Positions 11,413 to 23,024 of a DNA stretch of 64,000 nucleotides are shown here, piece by piece. The first letter of the stretch is position 1; each line of letters begins with the position of its first letter. Both the position numbers and the translations under genes were made by a program. A model generated the notes under the pieces. That model made no database searches, had not been told where the DNA came from, and saw only the letters and a list, made by a program, of their open reading frames with translations. Source of the stretch: Schistosoma haematobium (lineage: Eukaryota; Platyhelminthes; Trematoda; Strigeidida; Schistosomatidae); the NCBI RefSeq assembly GCF_000699445.3, contig NC_067195.1:53238465-53302464 (forward strand), in the 5' to 3' direction.

Positions 11413-12729
11413 ATATCGATGGGAAGTTTAAAATAGCGAATACGAAAATAAATAAAATGATAATCATTTACAATGGTCAGTTCTTTAAATTAGTATAGAA
11501 ATTAATCCATACGGATATTCGTCAATATCAGAACGAATAGTTTGACAAAAACTGGGCGCCAGACATGGGGAAAACATTATTTATGAAAATTATATTTAAA
11601 ATAATCAATCAATTTATATGATTGGATGAGCACAGTATAGATTTGATCTGATTTGGTTGTTAAACCTTATATATTTCTTTGATGATTTGGATTATTACCC
11701 TGAAGAAGTTCAGACAATGTCGCTGGACGAAACGTTCTCAAATTAAAAGAACGTAAACATGCATAACACAATGCTCATTTTAGAAAGCTTACTTCATATA
11801 TAGATTTTTGGAAGTTATTAATAAACTGAGATTGTATGCTACATATATAGTCAACAAAAACTGAACTGACGGATTTGTTAGGTCGACTTCTCAAGTTTTC
11901 AGATGTGTATTATTATTTTGAAATATTTTATTTCTTCAAGATATTTCGTATATTTGACATACGATATTTTGGTCATGCAGCATTAACCATTTACAAAGAA
12001 GGACTAGTTTCTCAGTTGAAATGTACTTCATAATAAGTAGATCAAAGCTGCGAATACAAAAATCAACATTTCCCCACTACAATATGTTTAGCTACTAAAA
12101 TATTTGTTTTTCTTTCACATTTACGAATACATTTTATGAATCTACAAATTAAATAATAGCGCAATTACAGTTCGTTAATGATTTTCAGTCCATTCAAAAT
12201 GTACTGTGATGAATAATATCAGAATATAGTACCTACGCTAAAAACTTTTTTCAGTGCATTCATTTAAAAACAATTCATTAACTACATGTAAAATGTTTCG
12301 TTCGCCAAATTATAAAAGGTATTTGCTGAGAAAGTATTGATTGGTTTAAAAAATTAGCGTTTATAAATAAACTTCACATTCAGTACAATTAATAGAAACA
12401 ACTTTAAAGATCTTTCAGTATCCAGTGTTTTAAGTAACATGATTAAAAGTCAAAAGAAATTATTGAACCGTCTTTTAAATTAGACATAAACTACTTAAAC
12501 TCACGTTTGTACGCTATTCATGACGTAAATTGATCCTAATTACTTCGTATGTTCTTTGATTCAAAATACATCCAACATTAACTAGCTGAAATCCATTTTG
12601 ATTTCATAAATTCAACTACCAAGAATATTTATTTCATGTAAAATTCTAAATCTATTTAGAGATTAAAGAGGACAACACGTTCCAGATGTCTTACGATATC
12701 TTTTTGAAATGTCAAAATAGACAAAAATT
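11413..12729. other. AT-rich sequence with one hammerhead-like motif
   Basis: Noncoding. The only structured element seen is 11700-11735 (+): CTGAAGA, a six-pair stem GTTCAG/CTGGAC with a 9-nt loop, then GAAAC. The stem is offset by one extra A from a canonical hammerhead. Otherwise nothing was recognised. Confidence 0.45.
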
Positions 12730-12734
12730 ATAAG

Positions 12735-13190
12735 CAAAGATGGATAGTGGCTAGCAGTGAAATCCAGGACACGCGTTTCGTCCTATTTGGAATGTGTCAC
12801 CCGGATGGACCTGCATCTCAGAGTTGATGCTCACTTCAGGACTCAAACCCAATACCATTCGCCTCAAAGGTCATCGCTTCATCTCATTACCCAAACAAGT
12901 GGCTATCAGGACTCGGCAGCTAAGTGGATAACGTGGTGGTGTTTGAAGCGAATGGTACTAGGTTCGAGTCCCAGGGTGAACATCAACACATGCAGATACA
13001 TCCAGCTGACGAGTCCCGAATAGGATGAAACGCGTGTTCTGGATTCCACTGCTAGCCACTATCAACCTTTGCGTGTAATACATTTTAATTAAGGCAATAT
13101 CGAGGCGATCTGCATAAGATGCACATAGGATACCAACAAGAGACTGGTCAATTGCAGTCATAAATCTCAATGGGAAGACTCAAGTAAACA
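12735..13190 (+). mobile_element. Inverted pair of type-B tRNA-headed hammerhead SINEs
   Basis: Left part (12735-12890, -) is a degenerate copy. Right part (about 12900-13190, +) is more complete: a tRNA-like head with A-box-like TAAGTGGATAAC and B-box GGTTCGAGTCCC (12961-12972), then an intact hammerhead (12992-13052), then the tail ATATCGAGGCGATCTGCATA... GAGACTGGTCAATTGCAGTC. This is the SM-alpha-type architecture known from S. mansoni. The two halves can fold onto each other over the ribozyme region. A duplicate lies near 60848-61303. Confidence 0.75.
12992..13052 (+). ncRNA. Hammerhead ribozyme (type B), intact core
   Basis: Type I hammerhead. Outer stem I is GCAG/CTGC and inner stem I is ATCCAG/CTGGAT with an asymmetric bulge between them. 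The core is CTGACGA, stem II is GTCC/GGAT, the second core strand is GAAAC, stem III is very short, and the predicted cleavage is after GTT just before CTGGAT. All invariant core bases are present. The short stem III and bulged stem I match the schistosome satellite ribozymes. Confidence 0.8.
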
Positions 13191-14330
13191 ATACCAAGTA
13201 AATTTAGACAAAACTTATATTTCAAAAATACAGAAATGAATTTTAATCCACGTAATGATTGTTACAATAGTGTATTGTCAATAACATCCATCAAAAGTGA
13301 ACATATATGATCATTATTGAGGTTCCGACATAAATTCAAATAATTATGTGTAGCTCGTCGAAGTTAAAAATACAATATTTTATTAGAAAAAACAATTATG
13401 TAATCACTATGTAATAAGTAAAAATCTATTTAGAATAATTATTAGTGATCTTTTTGATAGGTAACCGGTTTCATATTGAAACAAAATATGAAGTATGCAT
13501 TAAATACTTTGTTTAATTGTGAAATTCTAAAATCTAAAAGTTTGTTATAAAAATATTACACTAAACATTCAATCTTTATTAAAGTTTGAAATTGATTATC
13601 ATTGGTTTGTAAACTACTAATCTTTCATAATATTTTCCTATACTAATCCGTTTATTACAAGACCACCTCCTAAGTCAACTAAATGATTTTTTCTAACCTG
13701 ATATTGCATTCATGCTTTATGATATAAATCAAAACTAAACATTGAAAAACCTCAGATCAAGCACCTTGGATTATATATTTTCTTACACATGTATCCTACG
13801 CTAGATTCTATTTTATTCACTCATCAGATAAATATTATACAGTAAAAGATCGTGACGGCAGACGACGGGTGAACTCGAGGGAGCTGGATGAGGCTCAGAA
13901 GGAGCCGAAGATATTCCATCCGATCACCTTTTGGAAGAATATTCTAGAATTCCTACGTGTAGCTTCCTGATTGAATAATGCTAATAACCCCTGTATGCGG
14001 ATTGGAGGACTGTAATAATGATTTCGTTCTTACTAAAAACTATAAATACCTGATAATTTTGTACTATAATTGACACTGTCAGGGAATAATATCCCTTTCA
14101 CTAGTCTTCTGTCTTCTCATTGCGACTTGGAAGGGTCCTGGGGTTCCAGTGCTCACGTTATACGCGGTATACCAAGAACAGCCTTCTAGATATAACAAAG
14201 ATATAATTATAAAACCGGTCATTCACATTTATTAATATACGTAAATATCAACAAATCACTACCGAAAAACACCATATTTTCAAGCATTCATAAATCAAAC
14301 AAGTAGATCATAATTTTATTAGTCGACATC
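13191..14330. other. AT-rich sequence, nothing recognised
   Basis: No coding or repeat structure was identified apart from a short GC-richer patch at about 13855-13925 of unknown origin. It is copied unchanged at +48.11 kb. Confidence 0.45.
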
Positions 14331-14331
14331 A

Positions 14332-14415
14332 TACGTCAACTAAAGCTAAATCACCATAGAAAACCTTAAAGCACTGGATGGCCGTTTTGTTCCATGATGA
14401 GACTTCTTAACAGTA
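14332..14415 (-). repeat. Type-A hammerhead SINE tail remnant
   Basis: Short minus-strand remnant with the family's ACCATAGAAAACCTTAAAGCACTGG stretch; the ribozyme core is destroyed. It is also present near 62446-62529. Confidence 0.5.
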
Positions 14416-14884
14416 CACATACCTTTATACTAAACAAAACCAAATGTTATTTTAATTATTTAAATTAAAACAGTAAACCATAACATTACAAGCAAAAAGA
14501 AAAAAGAAAAGAAGAAAAAGAAAAACTAACTAGCAATTCAAATCAACAATATAACAAAACATTTCAGCATTAATTATTACAGTTACAACCATTGTTTCAA
14601 TGAATAAAATATTATGCTGAATCCATATAATAGTTCACAAAATGTAACACTTGTAAAATACATTAAATTACATACAAAGTACTGAAAATTGAAAATTAAT
14701 TTTCGTTCTTTCTTGTTGTTGTCTTTAAAGTATGTACATTTGAATTCCAATTACTAAAATGCATAATCAGATATGACCGTCAAGATTTAAAAAAAAAAAT
14801 TTTATTTTTGTAAAGTAAAACAAAGTTCGAACTTCTTTTATTTATTTATTTTTGAACTTTTGCAAATTGAACTTATAAGTTTAA

Positions 14885-15165
14885 CAGTTTAGGGATTGTG
14901 GAGATTGTTAATTTTTTGATTGAGATCATGAACCGATTGATGTAAGACCACCATTGAAAACCTGTAAGCACTGGATGGCCGTTTCGTCCTATTGTGGGAC
15001 TTCTCGGCAGTGCGCAGCCACGATCCCACTCGCGGGATTCGAACCCAGGGCCTTCGGTCTCGCGCGTGAATGCTTAACCTACTGGACCATTGAGCCGGCA
15101 TTCAATGGCGTTAGTGTCTAACCTCAACCAATCCACGAAATTGCGCGATCATCTTCCATTGTACG
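14885..15165 (-). mobile_element. Type-A tRNA-headed hammerhead SINE, full structure
   Basis: Reading on the minus strand: leader, tRNA-like head with an A-box-like region and B box GGGTTCGAATCCC (complement of 15036-15048), then a hammerhead (14968-15013) and tail. The ribozyme core reads CCGAGAA instead of CTGANGA, so two invariant bases are lost and it is probably inactive, although stem I (GCACTG/CAGTGC) and the GAAAC strand are intact. A duplicate lies at about 62999-63279. Confidence 0.7.
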
Positions 15166-15851
15166 TATGTTGTAAGTATGTTTATATTATTTATTGATTT
15201 AATGAATGATAGGAATTGCTAATATTTGTTTTTCTACATCATATATACATAGACAAAAAACTTTATAGAGTATATGTGTAGGGTATTTTGTTTACTTGTG
15301 AACTTAATTCTGTCAAAAATACATATAGTTTTTCTTCACCTGTTTTTCTTCCCTAAGCAATGACCTACATAAAATTGAAGTAGAAAAAATATAAAAATTT
15401 TAAAAAACAAACAAGAGAGTAAGAAGTTTTCGAAACTATTTATGTCAGAATTAATAATATCGGAGCCTGAAGTAATTCATTCATTGAACTTAAAAATTGT
15501 CAAATTGATTAGTATATTTTTGATCTTATATTCAATGCATTGATTTTGTTTGAAAACAGATTAAATTTGCTATATCTTGTTGGATTGAACGTTACTTGTT
15601 ATATTTGGTCGTCGCTGATTATTGTGTCGGAAATGCTTATCAGTTATACTCGAAACAAGGAATCTCTGCAATTCTCACGATAAGAAAGTAAAGAACACAG
15701 AGAATAATATAAGTGAAGATTTATTAACCGCCAAAACACGACGACAACGACGACTTTAGTCAAAAATACACCTCATTTATACATTGATTCGTTCACCCAT
15801 TTTTGATCAATAATTAGGATGAAATGACATATATGAAAAACACTTAATTAT
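15166..15851. other. AT-rich sequence, nothing recognised
   Basis: No ORF, RNA or repeat signature was seen up to the target-site duplication at 15852. Confidence 0.45.
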
Positions 15852-15863
15852 AACAAATCATAT

Positions 15864-16247
15864 AACCATCATCAAGAAGGTACAGGTATTTACAAACAAT
15901 TGTCTACACAAGATACTCAATGTCCGTCAGGAACAGCCCACTCTGGGAGAGAACAAACCAGCTTCCAGCTGAAGAGGAAATTAAGAAAAGACGGTGGAAA
16001 TGGATAGGACATACATTACGGAAATCATCAAACTTCATCACAAGGCAAGCCCTAACTTGGAATCCTGAAGGGAAGCAAAAAAGAGGAGGACCAAAGAACA
16101 CATTAGGTCGAGAAATAGAAGCAGACATGAGAAGGATGAACAAGAACTGGAAAGAGTTGGAAAGGATTGTCCAGAACAGGTTTGGATGGAGACTGTTGAT
16201 GAGCAGTCTATACTACTCCACGAGGAGTAACAGGCGTAAGTACGTAA
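15864..16247 (+). mobile_element. 5'-truncated RTE 3' end with 12-bp target-site duplication
   Basis: Encodes only the C-terminal domain of the RTE polyprotein ([50 protein letters not shown]) and ends in GTAAGTACGTAA. It is flanked by AACAAATCATAT at 15852-15863 and 16248-16259, so both insertion boundaries are defined. The protein differs from copies 1-3 at many positions, so it comes from an older subfamily. Confidence 0.85.
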
Positions 16248-16259
16248 AACAAATCATAT

Positions 16260-17350
16260 GCCGAGAATAGTTCATGTCGATTGAATACAAGAATATCTTA
16301 TATTATACAGAATAAAAGATCACACTGAAAAACAAAACCGAGTGCTACACTAAGTAATTATCACGTTGAATTAGAAAAAGGAAGTAATGTTGACCAAAAT
16401 ATCATAATGAGTAAGCTAATCTAAATTTGATTTTTCTCCCCAACATATCAAAATTTGATATGAAAGTGTAACTACTTATTGCCTACTTAGCAACAATATA
16501 ATGTAAAGAACATTTTTTAAAAATGGATGGAAGTGTTTATTGCAATGTTTTAACATATTTGATCTTAGCTGACATTTCTTCATTAAATAACTATACTCAG
16601 AATGATACACTACTTTTTTAATGTTTGGATATTAATGTACTTGAATTGTAGTTATTCTCCTACTGTAAAATAGTATCAAATCTCAATGTCAGGCGATATT
16701 TATGCGTAAAATTCACTTATCTAATAATAAAATGATTTTTTTTCATTTACTCGTGTATTCATTAGTTATTTTGAATAAGCCAAAAAAAACTACTAGGAGT
16801 TATCATCAGTTGGAAATCATGCTAGATCACTGTTTTCATTCTGATTGGTTCATTTTTATAAATAATTGGTTTACAATCAGATATATGTAATCTCCTAGTT
16901 ACATGTGATTTTGTTGTTAACCGAGTCATTTGAGTGGATGATTATTATTCATTGTACACAATTCATTATTATTTGTTTCAGTCTGTCAAGATACCATAAT
17001 ACAATTCGTCTCTGTTGACGTTAAATTCGTTGTTAACGAGTTTACTTCATTACTAATCCGAAATTATTAACTTATCACATTATGTAAAAATATAGTATTT
17101 ATTGCTATTTCATCGGACACCAGATCACTAACAATTTACTATTTACGCAATGAAATAAGCCTTTATCTCACTAATCTGCATCCTAAGAATAATGTTTTGT
17201 ATGTAAGTAAACAACATTACTAATTTCGCTATACTCCCCAAGTATATTGAAATATTCGTGGGTCGTAATGGACTATTGCGTTATATATCTGGAAAAATTC
17301 ACCTTTAAATCTATTCCAAACACGTGTATTTTGAGTAAATTCGAATTGTC
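16260..17350. other. AT-rich sequence, nothing recognised
   Basis: Only a chance 62-codon ORF (16702-16890, +) occurs. No repeat or RNA signature was seen. Confidence 0.45.
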
Positions 17351-17712
17351 AGTATAGGGTTGTGAACATTGTTTAGTTTAGATTGATATCATGAATGGAT
17401 TAATGCTAGACAACCATTAAAAACCTGGAAGTACTAGACGGCTGTTTCGTCCTAGTATGGAACTCCTTAGCAGTGCGCATCCACGATCCCACACATTAAC
17501 ATTGTTGGACGTCGGCCCAGTAGTCTAGAGATTAAGCATTCGCGCATGAAACCGAAGTTCCTGGGTTCGGGTCCTGAGTGCGGGATCATGGATGCGCACT
17601 TCTTAGGACTCCCATTTTATGATGAAACGGTTATCCAATGCTTCTAGGTCTTCCATGGTGATCTAACACTAATCGATTCATGATCTCAATCAAAAACTTA
17701 ACAATCTTTTCC
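17351..17712. mobile_element. Head-to-head pair of type-A hammerhead SINEs
   Basis: 17351-17495 is a minus-strand tail plus ribozyme (core CTAAGGA, G5 lost). 17515-17712 is a plus-strand unit with tRNA-like A-box region, B box GGTTCGGGTCC, degenerate ribozyme and the AATCGATTCATGATCTC tail. The tails form imperfect terminal inverted repeats around the pair. Confidence 0.65.
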
Positions 17713-18350
17713 ACCCCATACTGAAAAAATAAGTTTAAAGAAGAGATGATACATCGAATGTTAATTACTTAGTTTTACTGAATTCAATTTGCAAGTGAAA
17801 ATGTCAGAGATAACTTAATTATTATAATAACATAACAAAACAAATCAAATACATCCGGATAATTTTTAGATAATTATGGAAAGGACCTTCATTTAGGTAA
17901 AAATAAAACAAACTTAATTTCCGTTTAAATTAAAAGTATTAACAGAAATTAAATCTTTCCAGTGGAGGAATTGTGTCATTGTGAATTGTTGAATTTTTTT
18001 GTCAAGTAACTTATTTTTTGGTTATTGAGACTTTATTATTTAGATGGCCTACACAAATTTAAAATGTATAAACCCATTTATCTAGATGAACTATGTGATT
18101 ATTATGTCATTCACTTAAAAACGATTTGTTTTCAACTATATATTCTGGTCTATTTGATTATATTTCAGATTAATGTGGATATAAATCTAGATGACTGGTG
18201 AATGGTATACGACCGAATCAGTTAACCGAATTTTTAACAGCCATACTATCCAGATCATCTAAACTGTATTGGATGTTCTAATCCACTTGCTAGATAACTG
18301 TAAATCTGAGATAGTACTTCTTTGTCATTTTGATGGACTGTTCATTTAGT
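17713..18350. other. AT-rich sequence, nothing recognised
   Basis: No supported feature. Confidence 0.45.
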
Positions 18351-19130
18351 GAAATACTTGGCTTCCCTACACATCACTCCATATATAATATTAGGCAATA
18401 GATATGCCAAAAATAATCGTCCACCAGCTCGTTTCACAAATGTTAAATTCTATTTTTTGGCAACTTCTAGACAGGACAGGAGCTTTCATCGTTCCTCTGA
18501 ACGACATCATCAGCATAAACTCCAGGTATAAGTGTAGTGCTCGAATTTTTTCACATATGACTCACGACTTGTCCTGTAGACTTTGATCTTGATTGGCTAT
18601 TGTCGACCCTTAACCATTCATTGTTTACTTTCTTATTTTGATTGTATCTCCCTTTGATTTGATTGTCGGCCCTATATTTGTTCATGATTTCTCTGATCGG
18701 TTGGTAGATTGGATTGATTTTCATGTGTTTGTCGACTGCTGATTGATCTGAGTGACAAGCTTAAACAATTCTCTGATACTTTTAGTATTTTTATCCAAGA
18801 TCTCAACATTTTACCAGTTGAGTGTGCACCACACAAGGTATGTCATATCGTTTGACCGTTAATTGATGCTCGTCCAGGCAAAGATGAATGAGGCGTCTAC
18901 TTTGTCCGATGTATTGATTATCACAGTTTGAAGTTTATTTTGTAGATAATGTTCCTATATAAAGTATTCTGTTCCTCACATAGTTTCATCCGCCTGATTT
19001 GTCGATGTACTGAAACCCATTGTTTTTAAAAACGTAAATTTCTGCAGTCGTTCAAAGATTGGTCTTTTGCGTTCCCAATGGTCACTGATAAAGTTTCGCT
19101 TAACACAAAAATCGCTTTTGTGTTTTAATG
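18351..19130 (-). mobile_element. Penelope-like element remnant (GIY-YIG end)
   Basis: On the minus strand, 18933-18893 reads NCDNQYIGQSRR, a GIY-YIG nuclease-type motif with the preceding Cys typical of Penelope-like elements. The domain continues in the same frame with several stops to about 18600. About 100 nt downstream on the same strand is a hammerhead-like structure (18513-18484: CTGATGA, stem GTCGTTC/GAACGAT, GAAA). The reverse transcriptase part is missing or unrecognisable. Dead copy. Confidence 0.55.
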
Positions 19131-19724
19131 AGTCCCGTTATTCAGCCACTAATAATACCAGGAACTGAATGATCCTGTAAACGTGGTGTTTAGATAAGAT
19201 TATGCACGTCATTAGATCTGAAGATTACATAGTACAATCTGATGTAAGATCGCGAACGACTTGAACTAAGATTATTCAGCAATTCGGAACTCTCTTGTTT
19301 TCAGTGGTTGTGTCAGCTTATCTTTTTTCATTATTAATATACGAGTAAAAAGGTCTATTCAGTTTATAAAACTTTCGGTAAAATCAAATCATCTTCACAA
19401 ATACATTATAAATGCATATTTATTTTCATGTTTGAATCCCATCAAACTTATTGTTTAAAAAATTCCCAGTTAATTTATTAAGATTTACTGTTATTTTTTA
19501 AAAAGCCGCTAATCACCTCTTAAGTGAATAAATTCTGGATGCTTTAGTTGAGCACAGAAAAACAAAATAGAAGTTACAATCCGTTGGATAAAAAGAATAA
19601 AGGGTAATATTAGATAATACTGGAATTTTTAAAAATACGACTTTCGATATCTACTTTTAAAATATCATCACTCTCTGAGTTTTTATTTAATAAAATATGC
19701 TCACTAGTAATTAGCTTCGTGAGG
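19131..19724. other. AT-rich sequence, nothing recognised
   Basis: No supported feature; it may include further decayed PLE sequence at its left edge. Confidence 0.4.
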
Positions 19725-20010
19725 GAATTCTCGAAGTTCTAGTAAGAGCCCGTGACCACTGGAGCTAATCCGTGTCGGTTAGAGACAGGTATCTACCTCA
19801 GTACAATGGAAGATGGTCGAGTAATTTCGCGGATTGGTTGGTGTTAGTCACACGCGAGACTGAAGGCCCTGGGTTTGAGTCCCGTGAGCGCGATCGTGGA
19901 TGCGCACTGCTGGTGAGTCCCACAGTAGGACGAAACGACCGTCCAGTGTTTCCAGATTTTCAACTGTGGTCTAACATCAATCGGTTCATGATCTCACTAA
20001 AAAAGATTAG
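19725..20010 (+). mobile_element. Type-A hammerhead SINE, plus strand
   Basis: Contains the family leader (CCGTGACCACTGGAG...), a tRNA B-box relic GGTTTGAGTCCC, a hammerhead at 19904-19949 and the tail ending CATGATCTC. The ribozyme has one core change (CTGGTGA: A6 to G); its GTCC/GGAC stem II, GAAAC strand, stem I and GTC cleavage site remain. A decayed second tail lies just downstream (20035-20140). Confidence 0.7.
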
Positions 20011-20140
20011 TTTTTCCAGTATGTGTTACGGAGATTGTTGAATTCTATCATAATCACGAACCGATAAATTTAGAGTTTCATACTAAGACGAAACAGTCAT
20101 AAAGTGCTTCCAGACATTCAGTGATTCATTAAACTATATC

Positions 20141-21217
20141 GACTTGTAATCTTAACAAAATAGGCACTGAAACTTAAAATATAAACACTAAGATGTCTAT
20201 GCAATAGATACTGTGCTTTCATGATCTAATTTAATCTTCTAAAAACGTTTTCAGCTTCATTTGTGTTTTAAGGGTGCTTGAAACCTATAATGGGACCTGA
20301 TACTGAATTTAATCTTAAAATCACCAAAATTTAATTCTCCATGAGAATGTAGATAAATGAATTCTAATAACTCACTAGTTAGCTTTAAAATCTTAAATGC
20401 CATCTAATTTAGTACCGTAGTGCTTTCACATTATACAATCACTTTTTCGTGTACTTTATTTCGCGAAACGTTTACATGCTACTACTCCAAGTCACTTCAA
20501 CTACAGTTAAAACGAATTTATCTTTGTATAAAATTATAGAATATAATTAATACATTCTCCAAGGTGGAGATCCTTTATCTCTCGTGATACTGTGTAACTC
20601 TGACTTTATAGATAATCTATCATATTAAAAATACAACAATCATAACAAAAAAACAATTTTAGAAGAACAATCCCGATTGAATTTATTTTGTTGAGTCCTT
20701 ATCGGCTACTTATAATTTGTAATAAGTCAAAATCGAAAATTACTAAGCAGGATTGAATAGACTCATAGGAATCGATTTCGTCAGAAACTATTATTATTGT
20801 TATTATTAAGTAACTGATCTTTAAGTATTTTATTTCATTATTAGTCAACTTCAGCCTTCAGTAATTTTCGATCTTTCAGTACCATTGATTTTGTAAAATA
20901 TTCTTCTGAATCGGATTATAGTTTATCAAATCTTCATTTAATTATGTTACCATACAATATTGATTTATTTACACTAACATGCGACTAAATTCATCTCTGT
21001 GAGGAGTATTCAGTCTACTTTATAATTTTAACTTTTGAAACAAAATACGTTGTAAACAGCTAACAAGAATTTAATGTAAAATCAAAATGAAATAAAGTTA
21101 TTCCGTTCAAATTATTGTTTCTTCCAAATTGATAACAAGAATAAGATATATGAGACAAGTAAAAGAACTACATAGATAAGGTGATTTAGTCACATTGTCA
21201 TGAAATCTTAACACAAC
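20141..21217. other. AT-rich sequence, nothing recognised
   Basis: No supported feature. Confidence 0.45.
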
Positions 21218-21500
21218 CCTTGTTTAGATAGTGGTTGGAGGTAGTCGACAGGAAACCCTGTACCCGGGTTTCGTGCTACTTGGCACTCGTCAGCAAGGTG
21301 TGCCTGTGATCTTGAGGGAACTGGTGCTTCCTGACGGATTCAATCCCGTGTCACCCAGCTCCACAGTCAGAGACGTTACCACTGAGCTATCCGGGACGCA
21401 ATGTCGAGTCACCTAGACTGGTGGCCACATTGCGATCTGCACTAAGAAGGACCTGACACACATGACATTGATCACCACCCAGTGATCAATCAATTGTGAC
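21218..21500 (-). mobile_element. Third-family (type T) tRNA-headed hammerhead SINE-like repeat
   Basis: On the minus strand: a tRNA-like head with A-box TAGCTCAGTGGTAACG and B-box-like GGGATTGAATCC (complement of about 21330-21400), followed by a hammerhead (21307-21248). Neither the tRNA-like part nor the ribozyme arms match types A or B. Only one copy was recognised in this window. It is more GC-rich than its surroundings. Confidence 0.65.
21248..21307 (-). ncRNA. Hammerhead ribozyme (type T), intact core
   Basis: Outer stem I is ACAGG/CCTGT and inner stem I is ACCTTG/CAGGGT with an asymmetric bulge. The core is CTGACGA, stem II is GTGC/GCAC with a 6-nt loop, the second strand is GAAAC, stem III is ACCC/GGGT with essentially no loop, and the cleavage triplet is GTA. 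Every invariant base is present, and the stem II and stem I bases differ from types A and B in a compensated way, which supports function. Confidence 0.75.
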
Positions 21501-21983
21501 AACCCTTGTATAATTATCATTGGTAATGAGAAATAACTATTAAGAATGTATTCATATCTTACTTTTATAAAGTTTTAATACAGAAAATAAAAAATCAGTA
21601 GATGAAGTTTTAGAGAAAACCTTCTTTCCCAAGTGTTAATGGTGACAGTTAATCAATATTTCATAATAATAGTAAACTTCGTATAAACTATTGAATAAAT
21701 GTTATCTCGAGTATTTTTTTCCCACCAACATTGTTTCATCTACATTTGTGAATGTTAAAATATTTCTGTCAAAATCTAGGGATAAATTATTTAAACAAAT
21801 CACTAAAAAACTTTCGTTCAGTTCTTTTTTTTATATTTTGACAAGAAAATGTTATCACTATGAGTTTTCTTGCAGTTGTTGAATATTTGATAGCTAGATT
21901 TCGTAACTAAAACATTTTAAGGAATTATTGATTTAAACTTGTTTTATGTAAAAGTGGAATCACTAGGTAATTTATTTCATAGT
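21501..21983. other. AT-rich sequence, nothing recognised
   Basis: No supported feature; only a chance 63-codon ORF. Confidence 0.4.
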
Positions 21984-22480
21984 TAAGTGCTTTTTGTGCT
22001 TGTTTAGATAGCATCAGTGCAAATCCTTGTGTATGTGGACCATTTTCTTCTTTATGGCCGGAGTATAACAGCAGCTTCCCTGGAGCTAGTCTTTGTTGTC
22101 CAACCTGCTTCCAATGTGTTTCAGTTTATCCGAACACCTCCAGGTTGCATCGTTTCACTTCTGTAGCAATCTCGATGACTCACCCGATATCTTACATTGT
22201 ACGAGCATTCCATGTACCTAAATTAATGGTTGATCTGGTTGTCAGAAAAGGCATCAGTCTCGTAACTTCCGAAGCGACCCGGATTTCACCACGAGGCATC
22301 ATAACTCTTTTAAATGAAAACCTTCTGACTCCAGGGGCAGAGTATAAATGGTTTGAATAAATTTTTCTTGTTAGCGTCTTTTTAGCGAGTTAGTTTTCTA
22401 CAGGATATGGTCGGTAACGCCATGCCCAACCCTTCTCTTTTACCCGGGCTTGGGACCGGCAGCAACCCCAAAGGGACTCC
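21984..22480 (-). mobile_element. RTE 5'-end fragment (no 3' end)
   Basis: Corresponds to the 5' UTR and first ~100 codons of the RTE element (compare 7120-7610): CCGGGCTTGGGACCGGCAG at the 5' end, then CATTCCATGTACCTA and the endonuclease start, with many substitutions and frame breaks. It stops abruptly at 21984 inside the endonuclease. A piece with the 5' end and without the 3' end cannot be an ordinary truncated insertion. Confidence 0.75.
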
Positions 22481-22620
22481 AGACTGTTATCTAATAGTTA
22501 AAGCATTCCTAAATGTCGACAAACTAAAAGTCATTTCACCGATTATGACTTTTTCAAAAATAACCTTTTGATACGACAGAATAAGATAAAATTATTTAGA
22601 CAAATTTTTTTAATGTTTAA

Positions 22621-22990
22621 GACCATGAGTCAGTTGAAGCTAGACCATCATGGAAAACCTAAAAGCACTGAACGGCCGTTTGGACCCACCATGGAACTAC
22701 CCAGAAGTGCGCATCCACGATCCCGCCTTGCACGAGATTCGAACCCAGGGCCTGTCAGTCACACGCACGAGCGCCTAACCATTAAACCACTAAGCCGGCC
22801 GGTATCCAACGGTTTTAATGTCTAACTTCAACTTATCCACGAAATTGAGCGACACATACACCATTGTCTTCAGTGAGTTACTATCTCACAAAAGACCTGG
22901 TTGAACTCCACTGGTCACTACTTCTCACCAGAACTCCAGGATATACCTCTTGAAGAAAGTCACTAGTGAGCATATGTTGATTAATATCAG
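22621..22990 (-). mobile_element. Type-A hammerhead SINE, long unit
   Basis: Minus-strand unit of about 370 bp: tail (CATGAGTCAGTTGAAGC), broken ribozyme, tRNA-like B box (GAGATTCGAACCCAGG on +) and A-box region, and the leader running to TGTTGATTAATATCAGA. It is the same unit as 28340-28778 but with the ribozyme core destroyed. Confidence 0.65.
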
Positions 22991-23024
22991 AAGTGGTTTT
23001 GTGGCGATTTTAGTAGTTTCAGTT

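Noticed and set aside
15036..15048. Candidate tRNA genes at B-box matches (also near 12961, 17565, 21355, 27475, 28490, 41850)
   Set aside because: The boxes belong to SINE heads; no complete cloverleaf with acceptor stem could be drawn.
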